Shown: positions 8,208 to 17,153, counted from the stretch's first letter. The stretch: DNA of 64,000 nt from Nocardiopsis ganjiahuensis DSM 45031 (GCF_000341085.1 NZ_ANBA01000015.1:62001-126000); one strand, 5' to 3'. Notes: generated from the sequence alone by a model not told the origin. Numbers and translations are program-made.

Positions 8208-8910
8208 GTCGAGCGGCTCCCAACGTGGCCCTGCGCGCGTGGTGGCGCGACCGGGGCTCGGGGGTGGTCACGGTATGCCTTGATTCTCCGGCTAACTGTA
8301 CATTTGCGCTAGATATGTCCGAACAGTCGATACATCAGCGAACGAAGACCCTGGTTTCGTTCCCATGTGTCCAGGTTCAGACACTCCACGCGAGGGAAAA
8401 CGACACACAGCGCCAAACATCACGAAACGCCATCAACACCCTCACTCCCGAAGGCCACCCGAGGGTTGGAGCCCGGACACGGAGAGTGCACACACGGGGC
8501 GCGGGGAGCACCTTCACCTGCCCCGTCACAGGAGTCGTTGTATGTCCTTACAGATACGACAAATACGCACGGAATGGACCCATGGGCAAGAATTTCTGGC
8601 TGATTCCGGACAGGAGGGTGTAGTTACCGGCCAGTCAGGGAAACCCTGGGCCCACCCCGCGCGTCAACCTGAGTACAGTCGGAACTCCTCCGCCACACCC
8701 CCGTCTGGCGGTTCGCACAAGAGGTCCGAGCGCACCAATCCCCCGATCCCCCACTCGACCCACCAGCATCCGCCGAACGTGCGCCCAGCATCTCGCCGAC
8801 TGAGATTTCGATGGACGAAAACAACGTTTACCTGGTATTTGCTTAGCTCCCTGTCAAAGATGACAGCGAGGAGCTGAGCACTGCGACAAGAGCACACGAG
8901 GAGCACGCAC
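8208..8910. promoter_or_regulatory. Divergent intergenic region between E1 operon and Lrp-type regulator
   Basis: About 700 bp with lower GC than the flanking genes and no convincing gene; open frames here have irregular codon use. Near 8290-8340 is an AT-richer stretch (for example CTGTACATTTGCGCTAG) that could hold the E1 promoter. Near 8820-8870 is another AT-richer stretch before the regulator. The length suggests several operator sites for the Lrp-type protein, but no clear repeat can be defined by eye. Confidence 0.5.
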
Positions 8911-9405
8911 ATGGCCATGGGCGACCAGCGCAGGAGCGGCCGGCGGCCGGACACGACCGACCAGACCATTCTGAGCGCGCTCGCCAAGGACGCTCGGACC
9001 GGCATCACGGAGATCGCCGCACTGGCCAACGTCTCCCGGGCCACGGCCTACAACCGGATCAAGCGGCTCACTGACGAGGGGGTCATCCGCGGCTACTCCG
9101 TGGTGACCGACCACTCCAAGATGGGGCTCGGCGTCACCGCGCTCGTCCTCATCTCCGGCAGCCAGCCCGACTGGCGGGCCAACCGGGAGATCCTCTCGTC
9201 CTACCCCGAGATCGAGTACTGCTGGTACGTGGTGGGGTCGGCGGACATCGTCCTGCTGGTCCGCGTCGCCAACACCAACCAGCTGCGTGACCTGATTCTG
9301 AGCCGTCTCCAGTCGCTCCCCGGCGTGACGTCCACCCAGACGCTCACCGTCATCGACGAGGTCGTACACCGACCGGTCGTGGAGCCCTCCGAGGGGAGCG
9401 AGTGA
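8911..9405 (+). CDS. Lrp/AsnC family transcriptional regulator
   Basis: A 164-aa protein with an N-terminal AsnC-type winged helix-turn-helix (about residues 15-65; DARTGITEIAALANVSRATA recognition region) and a C-terminal RAM/Lrp ligand-binding domain (70-150; IEYCWYVVGSADIVLLVRV). The ATG at 8911 is preceded by GAGGAG; a second ATG two codons later is possible. It is divergent from the E1 alpha/E1 beta operon. Lrp relatives commonly control branched-chain 2-oxo-acid dehydrogenases (BkdR-like), so it probably senses an amino acid or oxo acid and regulates that operon. The ligand is unknown. Confidence 0.9.
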   Translation: MAMGDQRRSGRRPDTTDQTILSALAKDARTGITEIAALANVSRATAYNRIKRLTDEGVIRGYSVVTDHSKMGLGVTALVLISGSQPDWRANREILSSYPEIEYCWYVVGSADIVLLVRVANTNQLRDLILSRLQSLPGVTSTQTLTVIDEVVHRPVVEPSEGSE

Positions 9406-9423
9406 CCTCGCCCCTCCCCCGGC

Positions 9424-11097
9424 TCAGCCCCTGACCACCTCGGCGACCGAGGCCATCAGTTCGGACAGCAGTTCCGATCCGCGCGCGCGGATGGCCGCGA
9501 CGTCGTCGTCCACCCCCAACACCACCTCGGCGTAGGCCTTGAGCTTGGGTTCGGTCCCCGAAGGGCGCAGCGTCACCCGCCCCCACACCCCGCCCCCCAG
9601 CTCGAAGCGCAGAGCGTCGGTCGGCGGCAGCCCCTCATGGCCGCCGGCGAAGTCGACGACCCCCGACACCTTCAGGGGGCCGAACGCGGCGGGCGGTTCG
9701 GCGCGCAACCGCCGCATCGCCGCGGAGATCTCCGACAGGTCCTCCACTCGGACCGACAGCTGGTCGCTCAGGTGCAGACCGTACCTGCGCGCCTGGTCGT
9801 CGAGGAGGTCGACCAGGGTGCGGCCCCGCGCCTTGGCCTCCGCGGCCAGGGACAGCGCCGTCAGCGCGGCACTGATCCCGTCCTTGTCGGCCACCGGTCG
9901 GTCCCGGTCACCGCCCACGCAGTACCCCAGCGCCTCCTCGTAGGAGAACACCCTGCGCTGCCCGGGGGCGCCCGCGCGGGCCAGCCACTTGAACCCGGTC
10001 AGGGTCTCCTCGTAGTGCACGCCCCGGTCCCGGGCGATCTTGCCGAGCAGGCTGGAGGAGACGATCGAGGTGGCCACCACCCGCTCGTCACCGCTCGTGT
10101 GGTCGAGCACGTACGCGGCGAGCAGGCCGCCGACCTCGTTCCCGGTGAGCAGGCCGTGCCCGGGAACGGCGAGCGCCAACCGGTCGGCGTCGGGGTCGTT
10201 GGCCACCACCAGGTCGGCCCCGTGCGCCTCCCCCGCCGCCAGGGCCAGGTCCATCGCCCCCGGCTCCTCCGGGTTCGGGAAGGCGACCGTGGGGAAGTCG
10301 GGGTCGGGCTCGAACTGCTCCGCCACGACCTCGGGCGACGCGAAACCGGCCTTCTCCACCGCGGCCAGCAGCACCCGGCCGCCCACCCCGTGCAGGGGTG
10401 TGTAGACCACCGACAGGTCACGGGGGCCCTCGGGCACCATCGCGGTCACCGCGTCCAGGTACCCGCTGACCGCCTCGGGCCCCAGCACCGCCCAGTCCTC
10501 GCCCAGCGGGAGCGCGCCGACCGGCCCCACCTCGTCGATGGCGGCGGAGATCTCGGTGTCCACCGGGGAGACGATCTGACTGCCCGCGTCGTCGCCGGAG
10601 CCGCCCACGTACACCTTGTAGCCGTTGTCCTGGGGCGGGTTGTGGCTGGCGGTGACCACGATCCCGGCGTCCGCGCCGAGCTCTCGCAGGGTGTACGCCA
10701 GGACGGGGGTGGGCAGCGGGCCGGGCAGCAGGGACACCCTGTGCCCGGCCCCGGTGAGCACGGCCGCGCTGTCCCGGGCGAAGTCGGCGGACCGGTGCCG
10801 GGCGTCGTAGCCGATGACCACGTGCTTGCCGCCCTCGCCGAGCCAGGCTCCGATCCCCGCCGCGGCGCGCATGACCACGACCCGGTTCATCCGGTTGGGC
10901 CCGGCGCCCAGGGCACCGCGCAGACCCGCCGTACCGAACTCCAGCCGGGCGGCGAAGCGGTCGGTGAGGTCGGCCAGGGCCGCCCCGTCACCGGCCTCGA
11001 CCCGGGCCAGCAGCGCACCCAGTTCTCCCCGGGTCGCGGGGTCCGGGTCCTGGTCGAGCCAGTCCCTGGCCTGGACGAGGAGGGCGGAGTCGAGCAT
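9424..11097 (-). CDS. Phospho-sugar mutase (PGM2/PmmB-like), probable phosphopentomutase
   Basis: A 557-aa alpha-D-phosphohexomutase, the length of the PGM2/PmmB subgroup. The phosphoserine loop TASHNPPQDNGY places the catalytic Ser at 151, the Mg site is DPDADR at 301-306, and the C-terminal phosphate loop RPSGTEPKLKAY is intact. The ATG at 11097 has GGAAAGGA upstream; the in-frame ATG at 11178 lacks support. Usually annotated phosphomannomutase, but it lies just downstream of purine nucleoside phosphorylase, as pmmB lies beside deoD in mycobacteria. Human PGM2 of the same subgroup is a phosphopentomutase. Interconversion of (deoxy)ribose-1-phosphate and -5-phosphate is therefore the likely role, by inference. 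Confidence 0.9.
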   Translation of the reverse strand: MLDSALLVQARDWLDQDPDPATRGELGALLARVEAGDGAALADLTDRFAARLEFGTAGLRGALGAGPNRMNRVVVMRAAAGIGAWLGEGGKHVVIGYDARHRSADFARDSAAVLTGAGHRVSLLPGPLPTPVLAYTLRELGADAGIVVTASHNPPQDNGYKVYVGGSGDDAGSQIVSPVDTEISAAIDEVGPVGALPLGEDWAVLGPEAVSGYLDAVTAMVPEGPRDLSVVYTPLHGVGGRVLLAAVEKAGFASPEVVAEQFEPDPDFPTVAFPNPEEPGAMDLALAAGEAHGADLVVANDPDADRLALAVPGHGLLTGNEVGGLLAAYVLDHTSGDERVVATSIVSSSLLGKIARDRGVHYEETLTGFKWLARAGAPGQRRVFSYEEALGYCVGGDRDRPVADKDGISAALTALSLAAEAKARGRTLVDLLDDQARRYGLHLSDQLSVRVEDLSEISAAMRRLRAEPPAAFGPLKVSGVVDFAGGHEGLPPTDALRFELGGGVWGRVTLRPSGTEPKLKAYAEVVLGVDDDVAAIRARGSELLSELMASVAEVVRG

Positions 11098-11344
11098 GGG
11101 GAGGTCCTTTCCGGATGGCGGGCCACAGGGGGTGTTCTTTCCCGTTCGATCGCCGGGGAGGCCGATCCCCTTCAACACAGTGCGAGAGGAGTCGAGCCGT
11201 CAGCGAGGAACGAGCCAGAGTGAGAACTGCGCCCGAGGCGTCTGTCGAGGGTGGTGGCGGGCGACGGGCGGACGTGGACGACGATGCCGTGCCGCCTCGA
11301 CCCGAACCCCTCCGCGGAAGCGACGGGCGGGCGGAGGCCCGAAA

Positions 11345-12142
11345 TCAGAGCCGTTCGACGACGTCCGCGAGCAGGCGGCCCACGGTGGCGGCGGAGTCGC
11401 GTCCGGTGGCCAGGACGTCCTCGTGGTCGAGGTTGGCGCCCTGCAGACCGGCGGCGATGTTGGTGACCAGGGACATCCCCAGCACCCGCATCCCGGCCTC
11501 ACGGGCGGCGATGGCCTCCAGGACGGTGGACATGCCGACCAGGTCGGCGCCCATGGCGCGGAGCATGCGGATCTCGGCGGGGGTCTCGAAGTGCGGGCCG
11601 GGCATGGCCGCGTAGACGCCCTCGGGCAGGTCGGGGTCGACCTCGCGGGCGATCGCGCGCAGTTCGGGGGTGTAGGTCTCGGTGAGGTCGACGAAGGTCG
11701 CTCCGCTCAGCGGCGACTTCGCGGTCATGTTGATGTGGTCGGCGATGAGCACCGGCGAGCCCACGGCGTAGTCGGTGTTGATACCGCCGGCGGCGTTGGT
11801 GAGCACGATGGTCTTCGCGCCCGCCGCGGCGGCGGTGCGCACGTTGTGCACGACCGCGTCGGTGCCGTGGCCCTCGTACAGGTGGGTGCGGCCCAGGAAG
11901 GCGAGGACGTGGCGGTCGCCGTCGGCGATGCTCCGGAGGGTGCCGCTGTGGCCGTCCACGGCCGGGGGCAGGAACCCGGGGAGTTCGGAAGAGGGGAGTT
12001 CGTGCTCGGAGTCGCCGAGCAGGTCGGCGGCGGTCGCCCAACCGGACCCCATCACCAGGGCCACGTCATAGCTGTCCACACCGGTGCGCGAACGCAGCTC
12101 GGTTGCGGCCTCCTCGGCGGCGGCCTGGGGTGTGCGAGTCAC
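11345..12142 (-). CDS. Purine-nucleoside phosphorylase
   Basis: A 265-aa enzyme of the trimeric (mammalian-type) PNP/MTAP family. Visible motifs are the phosphate loop VMGSGW (30-35), GRTHLYEGH (His of the active site), TNAAGGIN, and the MSTVLEAIAAREAGMRVLG helix. It cleaves inosine, guanosine and deoxy forms to base plus (deoxy)ribose-1-phosphate. The start is a GTG at 12142 with GGAG nine bases upstream. The mutase gene follows after 247 bp on the same strand, linking phosphorolysis to pentose isomerisation. Confidence in the family is high; substrate breadth is not visible. Confidence 0.94.
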   Translation of the reverse strand: MTRTPQAAAEEAATELRSRTGVDSYDVALVMGSGWATAADLLGDSEHELPSSELPGFLPPAVDGHSGTLRSIADGDRHVLAFLGRTHLYEGHGTDAVVHNVRTAAAAGAKTIVLTNAAGGINTDYAVGSPVLIADHINMTAKSPLSGATFVDLTETYTPELRAIAREVDPDLPEGVYAAMPGPHFETPAEIRMLRAMGADLVGMSTVLEAIAAREAGMRVLGMSLVTNIAAGLQGANLDHEDVLATGRDSAATVGRLLADVVERL

Positions 12143-12227
12143 TGCGAGTTCTCCGTTCGTCGGTACCGCGTGCGCGGTTCGGGGTGGGTGCCGGTGTCCC
12201 GGAACCGGGTGTGTGCCGGCCCCGGGT

Positions 12228-12824
12228 CTACGGGCTTCCGGGGTGCAGGGGGCGCGCCATCACTTCCTGGGGTCCCGCGCTTCCGGGCACGACCGTCCCG
12301 GTGAAGTCGAAGCCCGAGGCCTTGTAGACGCGCTGCGCCGGCTGGTTGGCCTGGTTGACGCACAGCACGATGGTGTCGGCGTGCGGTGCCACCTCCTCGG
12401 CCAGGCCGTCCAGCAGGGGTGCGGAGCACGAGGCCCGGCCGACCCCCCGGCCCTGCCATTGTGGCGTGACGTAGTAGGCGCGCAGCAGTACGGCGCGCTC
12501 CGGCGAGTCGACCAGCTCCGATCGGATGGCCCGGTCCAGGACCCCGAACCCGGCGCAGGCGGCCCGGGCCGAGTCGAGGTCGGTCAGCGCCCCTTCCAGG
12601 GCCACGACCGCGTACGGGAAGCGCTCGGGGTCGCGGTCGGCGTCGGGGAGGGTCCGGACGGGCAGGCCGGTGAAGCGCAGCTGCTCGGGCGGCAGGTCGT
12701 GTCCGAGCAGGGCCTCGCGGAGCAGGGCCGTCTCGGCGGACTCCTCGTCCAGCCGGACCAGGCGCACCTGGGCGGTGTCCCAGCGGCCCGCCGCCCTCTT
12801 CCGGGAGCCCTTCCAACGCGTCAT
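12228..12824 (-). CDS. GNAT family N-acetyltransferase (copy 2 of a tandem pair)
   Basis: A 198-aa protein with a GNAT fold. The acetyl-CoA P-loop motif is WQGRGVGRA, preceded by a beta-strand ending AYYVTP and followed by the conserved C-terminal KASGFDFTG. It is strongly similar to the upstream neighbour: both contain DP(E/D)R(F/Y)PYAVV, ACAGFG(V/I)(L/I)DR and AVLLRA(Y/F)YVTP. The ATG at 12824 overlaps the stop of that copy (ATGA), so the two are translated together. Substrate unknown. PNP follows after 85 bp, and transcription may continue into it. Confidence 0.85.
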   Translation of the reverse strand: MTRWKGSRKRAAGRWDTAQVRLVRLDEESAETALLREALLGHDLPPEQLRFTGLPVRTLPDADRDPERFPYAVVALEGALTDLDSARAACAGFGVLDRAIRSELVDSPERAVLLRAYYVTPQWQGRGVGRASCSAPLLDGLAEEVAPHADTIVLCVNQANQPAQRVYKASGFDFTGTVVPGSAGPQEVMARPLHPGSP

Positions 12825-13474
12825 CGTGGCTCCGGCAGCTGGGGGACGGGGTGGTAGCCGGTCCGCACCGGCCGCGCGAGGACGCTCTGCATGCCGTGCT
12901 CGCCCGCGTCGTGGCGGCGGCCGGTGGGCGTGAACCCGGCGGCCCGGTAGGTGCGGTCCCCGGCTTCGTTGCCGTCGGTGACGCACAGCACGATCCGGTC
13001 GGCACGGGGCGCGATCGCCGCCACCAGCAGGTCGAGGAGCGGGGCGGCGCAGGCGGCCCGGCCGATGCCCCGGCCCTGGTGTTCGGGGGTGACGTAGAAG
13101 GCGCGCAGCAGCACCGCGCGGTCGGGGTCGTCGACGAGCGCGCGCAGCACGGCCGGGCGCCGGTCGATGATGCCGAACCCCGCGCAGGCCTCGAGTGCGG
13201 CGGAGCGGTCGGTCAGCGGGACGTCGTTGCGCACGACGGCGTAGGGGTAGCGGTCCGGGTCCTCGTCGGCACGCGGCAGGGTGTGTACCGCCTCGGCGAC
13301 GAACCGGCGCTGCTCCGGGGCCACCCGGTGGCGGGGCACCACCTCGCGCAGCAGGGCCACCTCGGGAGTGGTGCGGTCCAGGCGGACCAGGCGCAGACCC
13401 GGCACGCGACGCGGTTCGGGCACCGGGGCCCCGGTGAGCTGGGTCTCGGCCTGTTCTGGAGTGTTCGCGGACAC
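12821..13474 (-). CDS. GNAT family N-acetyltransferase (copy 1 of a tandem pair)
   Basis: A 217-aa GNAT acetyltransferase with acetyl-CoA binding motif HQGRGIGRA near residue 140 and a downstream RTYRAAGFTPTG strand. It has a 25-residue N-terminal extension and a Pro-rich tail that the second copy lacks. The GTG at 13474 follows GGAGGAACG, a good ribosome binding site. The shared blocks with the second copy, and their direct overlap, show a tandem gene duplication followed by divergence. It is separated from the aldehyde dehydrogenase genes by a strong hairpin, so it probably starts its own transcript. Acceptor substrate unknown. Confidence 0.85.
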   Translation of the reverse strand: MSANTPEQAETQLTGAPVPEPRRVPGLRLVRLDRTTPEVALLREVVPRHRVAPEQRRFVAEAVHTLPRADEDPDRYPYAVVRNDVPLTDRSAALEACAGFGIIDRRPAVLRALVDDPDRAVLLRAFYVTPEHQGRGIGRAACAAPLLDLLVAAIAPRADRIVLCVTDGNEAGDRTYRAAGFTPTGRRHDAGEHGMQSVLARPVRTGYHPVPQLPEPR

Positions 13475-13502
13475 CGTTCCTCCATTGGGCTGTCGGTCCG
13501 GT

Positions 13503-13524
13503 CCGCCCCCCGAAGCGGGGGCGG
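13503..13524 (-). terminator. Terminator-like hairpin after the deoC-ALDH operon
   Basis: CCGCCCCC (13503-13510) pairs with GGGGGCGG (13517-13524) around CGAAGC, and weaker pairing extends on both sides. It lies 16 bp past the stop of the short aldehyde dehydrogenase on the minus strand. No T-run follows, as is common in high-GC actinobacteria. Confidence 0.6.
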
Positions 13525-13539
13525 GCCGGGCCGTCAGTC

Positions 13540-14508
13540 TTACACCCCGACCGGGTGCCAGACCGTCTTGGTCTCCAGGAAGGGAGTCATCCGGGAGGTG
13601 CCGGGGTCGGCGTCGAACCAGGCGTCCTCCCCTCCCTCGGCCTCGGGGCCGGGGCGCAGCACCCGGGTGAGGGTGTCCGCCGCGGCCTTCTCGAACTCCA
13701 CCGCCGACGTCCCGGCCCCGGTCAGGTCCAGGGCGTTGACGTCGGCGTGCGAGGCCAGGTGCGGGCCGATCTCGGCCGCCTTGCCGGTGAGCAGGTTGAC
13801 CACGCCGCCGGGCAGGTCGGAGGTGGCGAGCACCTCGGCGAGGTCGATCGCGGCCAGCGGCGCCTTCTCGGAGGTGACCACCACGGCGGTGTTGCCGGTG
13901 GCGATGACCGGGGCGATCACCGAGGTGAGCCCGAGCAGCGGGGCGTCCTGGGGCGCGAACACCGCGACCACGCCGGTGGGTTCGGGTGCGGAGTGGTTGT
14001 AGAAGGGCCCGGAGACGGGGTTGGCCCCGCCCAGGACCTGGGCGAACTTGTCGGTCCAGCCCGCGTAGTACACCCAGCGGTCCACGGCCGTGGACACCGT
14101 GCGGTCCGCCTCGGCCCGGGACAGGCCCCGGGCGTCGACGAGCCGGGCGGCGAACTGCTCGCGGCGCCCCTCCATGACCTCGGCGACCCGGTACAGGATC
14201 TGGCCGCGGTTGTAGGCGGTGCGCCCGGACCAGCCGCCGAAGGCCTTGCGGGCGGCGCCGACCGCGTCGCGGGCGTCCTTGCGGGAGGCGAGCGAGGCGT
14301 TGGCCAGGTGGGTTCCGTCCGCTGAGGCCACGGGGTAACTCCTGCCGGACTCCGAGCGCGGGAAGGCCCCGCCGAGGTAGAGCTTGTAGGTCTTGCGGAC
14401 CGCGAGGCGGGCCGGTACGGCGCCGGCCCCGGCCGCCGTCCCGGCCGCCTCGGCCTTGGCGCCGGCCTTGGCCGCGCCCTTCTTCTTGTTCTCGCGCCGC
14501 TCAGCCAA
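13540..14508 (-). CDS. Truncated aldehyde dehydrogenase family protein (no catalytic domain)
   Basis: A 322-aa protein matching only the N-terminal NAD-binding part of aldehyde dehydrogenases. It has a Lys/Ala-rich head (residues 1-35), then YKLYLGGAF and the family core up to about residue 270, after which the sequence leaves the family. The catalytic cysteine region is absent. The NAD-binding KPAE motif is replaced by VTSEKAPL, and the ELGGK glutamate motif by DLTGAG. The TTG at 14508 has GGAGG six bases upstream and overlaps the stop of the complete ALDH by eight bases. Codon use is normal, so it looks selected as a pseudoenzyme or partner subunit rather than decaying. Confidence 0.85.
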   Translation of the reverse strand: MAERRENKKKGAAKAGAKAEAAGTAAGAGAVPARLAVRKTYKLYLGGAFPRSESGRSYPVASADGTHLANASLASRKDARDAVGAARKAFGGWSGRTAYNRGQILYRVAEVMEGRREQFAARLVDARGLSRAEADRTVSTAVDRWVYYAGWTDKFAQVLGGANPVSGPFYNHSAPEPTGVVAVFAPQDAPLLGLTSVIAPVIATGNTAVVVTSEKAPLAAIDLAEVLATSDLPGGVVNLLTGKAAEIGPHLASHADVNALDLTGAGTSAVEFEKAAADTLTRVLRPGPEAEGGEDAWFDADPGTSRMTPFLETKTVWHPVGV

Positions 14509-15931
14509 GGTAGGCCTCCAAACCGTGGCGGCCGCCCTCGCGGCCGTATCCCGACTCCTTGTAGCCGCCGAAGGGGCTGGTCGGGTCGAACTTGTTGAAC
14601 GTGTTGGACCAGATCACACCGGCACGCAGGCGCTCGGCGGTCCACAGCATGCGGGAGCCCTTCTCGGTCCACACGCCCGCGGACAGCCCGTAGGGGGTGT
14701 TGTTGGCCTTGGTGACGGCCTCCTCCGGGGTGCGGAAGGTCAGGACCGACAGCACGGGGCCGAAGATCTCCTCGCGGGCCACCCGGTGCGCCTGGCTGAC
14801 GCCGGTGAGCACGGTGGGCGCGAACCAGTAGCCGCGCTCGGGCAGCTCGCACGCGGGCGACCAGCGCTCGACGTTCTCCTCGTCGGCGGTGGCGGTGAGC
14901 TCACGGACCCGCTCCAACTGGGCGGCGGAGTTGATCGCGCCGATGTCGGTGTTCTTGTCCAGCGGGTCGCCCAGGCGCAGCTTGGAGATGCGCTCCTTGA
15001 GACGGGGCAGGAACTCCTCGGCGATCGACTCCTGGACGAGCAGGCGCGAACCCGCGCAGCACACGTGGCCCTGGTTGAAGAAGATGCCGGAGACCACGCC
15101 CTCCACGGCCTGGTCGAGGGCGGCGTCGTCGTAGACGATGTTGGCGCCCTTGCCGCCGAGCTCCAGGGTGACGCGCTTGTCGGTGCCGGCCACGGCGCGG
15201 GCGATCTGGCGGCCCACCTCCGTGGAGCCGGTGAAGGCGACCTTGTCGGTGCCCGGGTGCTGGACCAGGGCCCGGCCGGTCTCGCCGGCGCCGGTGAGGA
15301 TGTTGACCACGCCCGGGGGCAGGTCGGCCTCCTGGCAGATCTGGGCGAAGACCAGCGCGGTCAGCGGGGTGGTCTCGGCGGGTTTGAGCACGACGGTGTT
15401 GCCGGTGGCCAGGGCCGGGGCGATCTTCCACGCGAGCATGAGCAGCGGGAAGTTCCACGGGATGACCTGGGCGGCCACGCCGAGCGGCCTGGGGTCGGGG
15501 CCCAGCCCCGCGTGGGAGAGCTTGTCGGCCCAACCGGCGTAGTAGAAGAAGTGCGCGGCGACCAGCGGGAGGTCGACGTCGCGGGTCTCCTTGATGGGCT
15601 TGCCGTTGTCCATCGACTCCAGGACGGCCAGCTCGCGGGAGCGCTCCTGGATGATCCGGGCGATGCGGAAGAGGTACTTGCCGCGCTCGGCTCCGCTCAT
15701 GCGGCTCCACACGGTGTCGTACGCGCGTCGGGCGGCGGCGACGGCGCGGTCGACGTCCTCCGGCGCGGCGACGGCCACCTGGGCGAGCTTCTCCTCGTCG
15801 GCCGGGTTGAGCGTGGTGAGGTACTCACCGCTCCGCGCCGGGGTGAACTCGCCGTCGATGAACAGGTCGTAGGTCTCGCGCAGGCTGACGACGGAGCGGG
15901 ACTCCGGTGCGGGCGCGTACTCGAAGATCAC
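14501..15931 (-). CDS. Aldehyde dehydrogenase, NAD(P)-dependent
   Basis: A complete 476-aa ALDH. Key motifs are PWNFPL (159-163), KPAE (183-186), the general base in ELGGK (Glu257) and the catalytic Cys291 in GHVCCAGSR. The GTG start at 15931 lies 3 bp after the deoC stop, so the two are co-transcribed. DeoC releases acetaldehyde from deoxyribose-5-phosphate, and oxidation of this acetaldehyde to acetate is the obvious role here. The following short ALDH-like gene overlaps its end by eight bases and may form a hetero-oligomer with it. Cofactor preference is not clear from sequence. Confidence 0.92.
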   Translation of the reverse strand: MIFEYAPAPESRSVVSLRETYDLFIDGEFTPARSGEYLTTLNPADEEKLAQVAVAAPEDVDRAVAAARRAYDTVWSRMSGAERGKYLFRIARIIQERSRELAVLESMDNGKPIKETRDVDLPLVAAHFFYYAGWADKLSHAGLGPDPRPLGVAAQVIPWNFPLLMLAWKIAPALATGNTVVLKPAETTPLTALVFAQICQEADLPPGVVNILTGAGETGRALVQHPGTDKVAFTGSTEVGRQIARAVAGTDKRVTLELGGKGANIVYDDAALDQAVEGVVSGIFFNQGHVCCAGSRLLVQESIAEEFLPRLKERISKLRLGDPLDKNTDIGAINSAAQLERVRELTATADEENVERWSPACELPERGYWFAPTVLTGVSQAHRVAREEIFGPVLSVLTFRTPEEAVTKANNTPYGLSAGVWTEKGSRMLWTAERLRAGVIWSNTFNKFDPTSPFGGYKESGYGREGGRHGLEAYLG

Positions 15932-15934
15932 GGC

Positions 15935-16882
15935 TCAGTCCTGCGTGTAGTAGTCGGGGCCCGGGTAGGTGCCGGTGGACAGCCTGGTGCGCTGCATGAG
16001 CAGGTCGTTGAGCAGGCTGGAGGCGCCGATGCGGAACAGGTCCGGGGTCAGCCAGTCGGGGCCGGCGGTCTCGTTGACCAGGACCAGGTTGCGGACGGCG
16101 TCCTTGGTGGTGCGGATCCCCCCGGCGGGCTTGACGCCGATGCGGCGGCCGGTGGCGGCGAAGTGGTCGCGCACGGCCTCCAGCATGATCAGGGTGACCG
16201 GCGGCGTCGCGGCCGGGGCGACCTTGCCGGTGGAGGTCTTGATGAAGTCCCCTCCGGCCCGCATGGCCAGGTGGGAGGCGCGGCGCACGTTGTCGTAGGT
16301 GACCAGCTCGCCGGTCTCCAGGATGACCTTCAGGTGCGCTTCACCGCAGGCCTCCTTGACCGCGACGATCTCCTCGTGCACCTTCAGGTAGTCGCCGGAC
16401 AGGAAGGCGCCGCGGTCGATGACCATGTCGATCTCGCTCGCGCCGTCGGCGACCGCCTGCCGGGTGTCGGCCAGCTTGACCTCCAGGGGCGCGCGCCCGG
16501 ACGGGAACGCGGTGGCCACCGAGGCCACGCCGATCCCGGTGCCGCGCAGCGCCTCGACGGCGGTGGCGACCATGTCGGGGTAGACGCACACGGCGCCCAC
16601 GTGCGGCACGGTGCGGTCGGCCGGGTCGGGCAGGGCGGCCTTGGCGCACAGGGACCGGACCTTGCCGGGTGTGTCCGCGCCCTCGAGCGTGGTGAGGTCC
16701 ACCATGGAGATGGCCAGGTCGATGGCCTTCGCCTTGGCGGTGGTCTTGATCGACCGGGTGGACAGGTCCTGGGCACGGGCCCGGGCGCCGACCTCGTCGA
16801 CCCCCGGGAGGCCGTGCAGGTAGGCCCGGAGCGCGTGGTTGGTCGTCGCCTCGGGCGCGAATGCGGTGTGGGGCACGGGCAC
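15935..16882 (-). CDS. deoC: Deoxyribose-phosphate aldolase (long, DERA-like form)
   Basis: A 315-aa class I aldolase that splits 2-deoxyribose-5-phosphate into acetaldehyde and glyceraldehyde-3-phosphate. The Schiff-base lysine is Lys215 in FIKTSTGK and the second active-site lysine lies in GVKPAGGIRT. At 315 residues it is the long form resembling eukaryotic DERA rather than the 220-250-aa E. coli-like DeoC; the extra length is mostly N-terminal. The start is a GTG at 16882 with a weak ribosome binding site; a GTG two codons later is an alternative. It leads the deoC-ALDH-ALDH' operon and completes the salvage route begun by the phosphorylase and mutase. Confidence 0.93.
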   Translation of the reverse strand: MPVPHTAFAPEATTNHALRAYLHGLPGVDEVGARARAQDLSTRSIKTTAKAKAIDLAISMVDLTTLEGADTPGKVRSLCAKAALPDPADRTVPHVGAVCVYPDMVATAVEALRGTGIGVASVATAFPSGRAPLEVKLADTRQAVADGASEIDMVIDRGAFLSGDYLKVHEEIVAVKEACGEAHLKVILETGELVTYDNVRRASHLAMRAGGDFIKTSTGKVAPAATPPVTLIMLEAVRDHFAATGRRIGVKPAGGIRTTKDAVRNLVLVNETAGPDWLTPDLFRIGASSLLNDLLMQRTRLSTGTYPGPDYYTQD

Positions 16883-17153
16883 CTACAGCTCGTCGGTTCA
16901 ACTGGGGCCGTCCGCTGCTGCCAGCGCAAACGGCGTGTCCTCGCTTGACGCGGGGTGGTGTCCCCCGCCGTCAGGCAGTCACCATAACCCCGGGCCGGGC
17001 CGCCGTCAGTCCCCCTCGGGTACGCGCCCGCCAAGGTTGGAGGAGACTCTAAAGCCAGACCGCATCTGAAGTCGTCCTTTCATCCAACCATGCGGCGGGA
17101 AAGCCTGAAAAACACGGTTTCGGACCGAAGGGTCGGCGCACGTGAGCCAGCCG

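Noticed and set aside
8664-9044. Minus-strand frame overlapping the Lrp-type regulator start
   Set aside because: Codon use is irregular, it has no motif, and it would overlap the regulator's promoter and N-terminus.
14038-16884. Plus-strand frame of 851 codons starting at 14393 and the associated small frames
   Set aside because: They are antisense to the ALDH and deoC genes, which carry all catalytic motifs in the minus strand.
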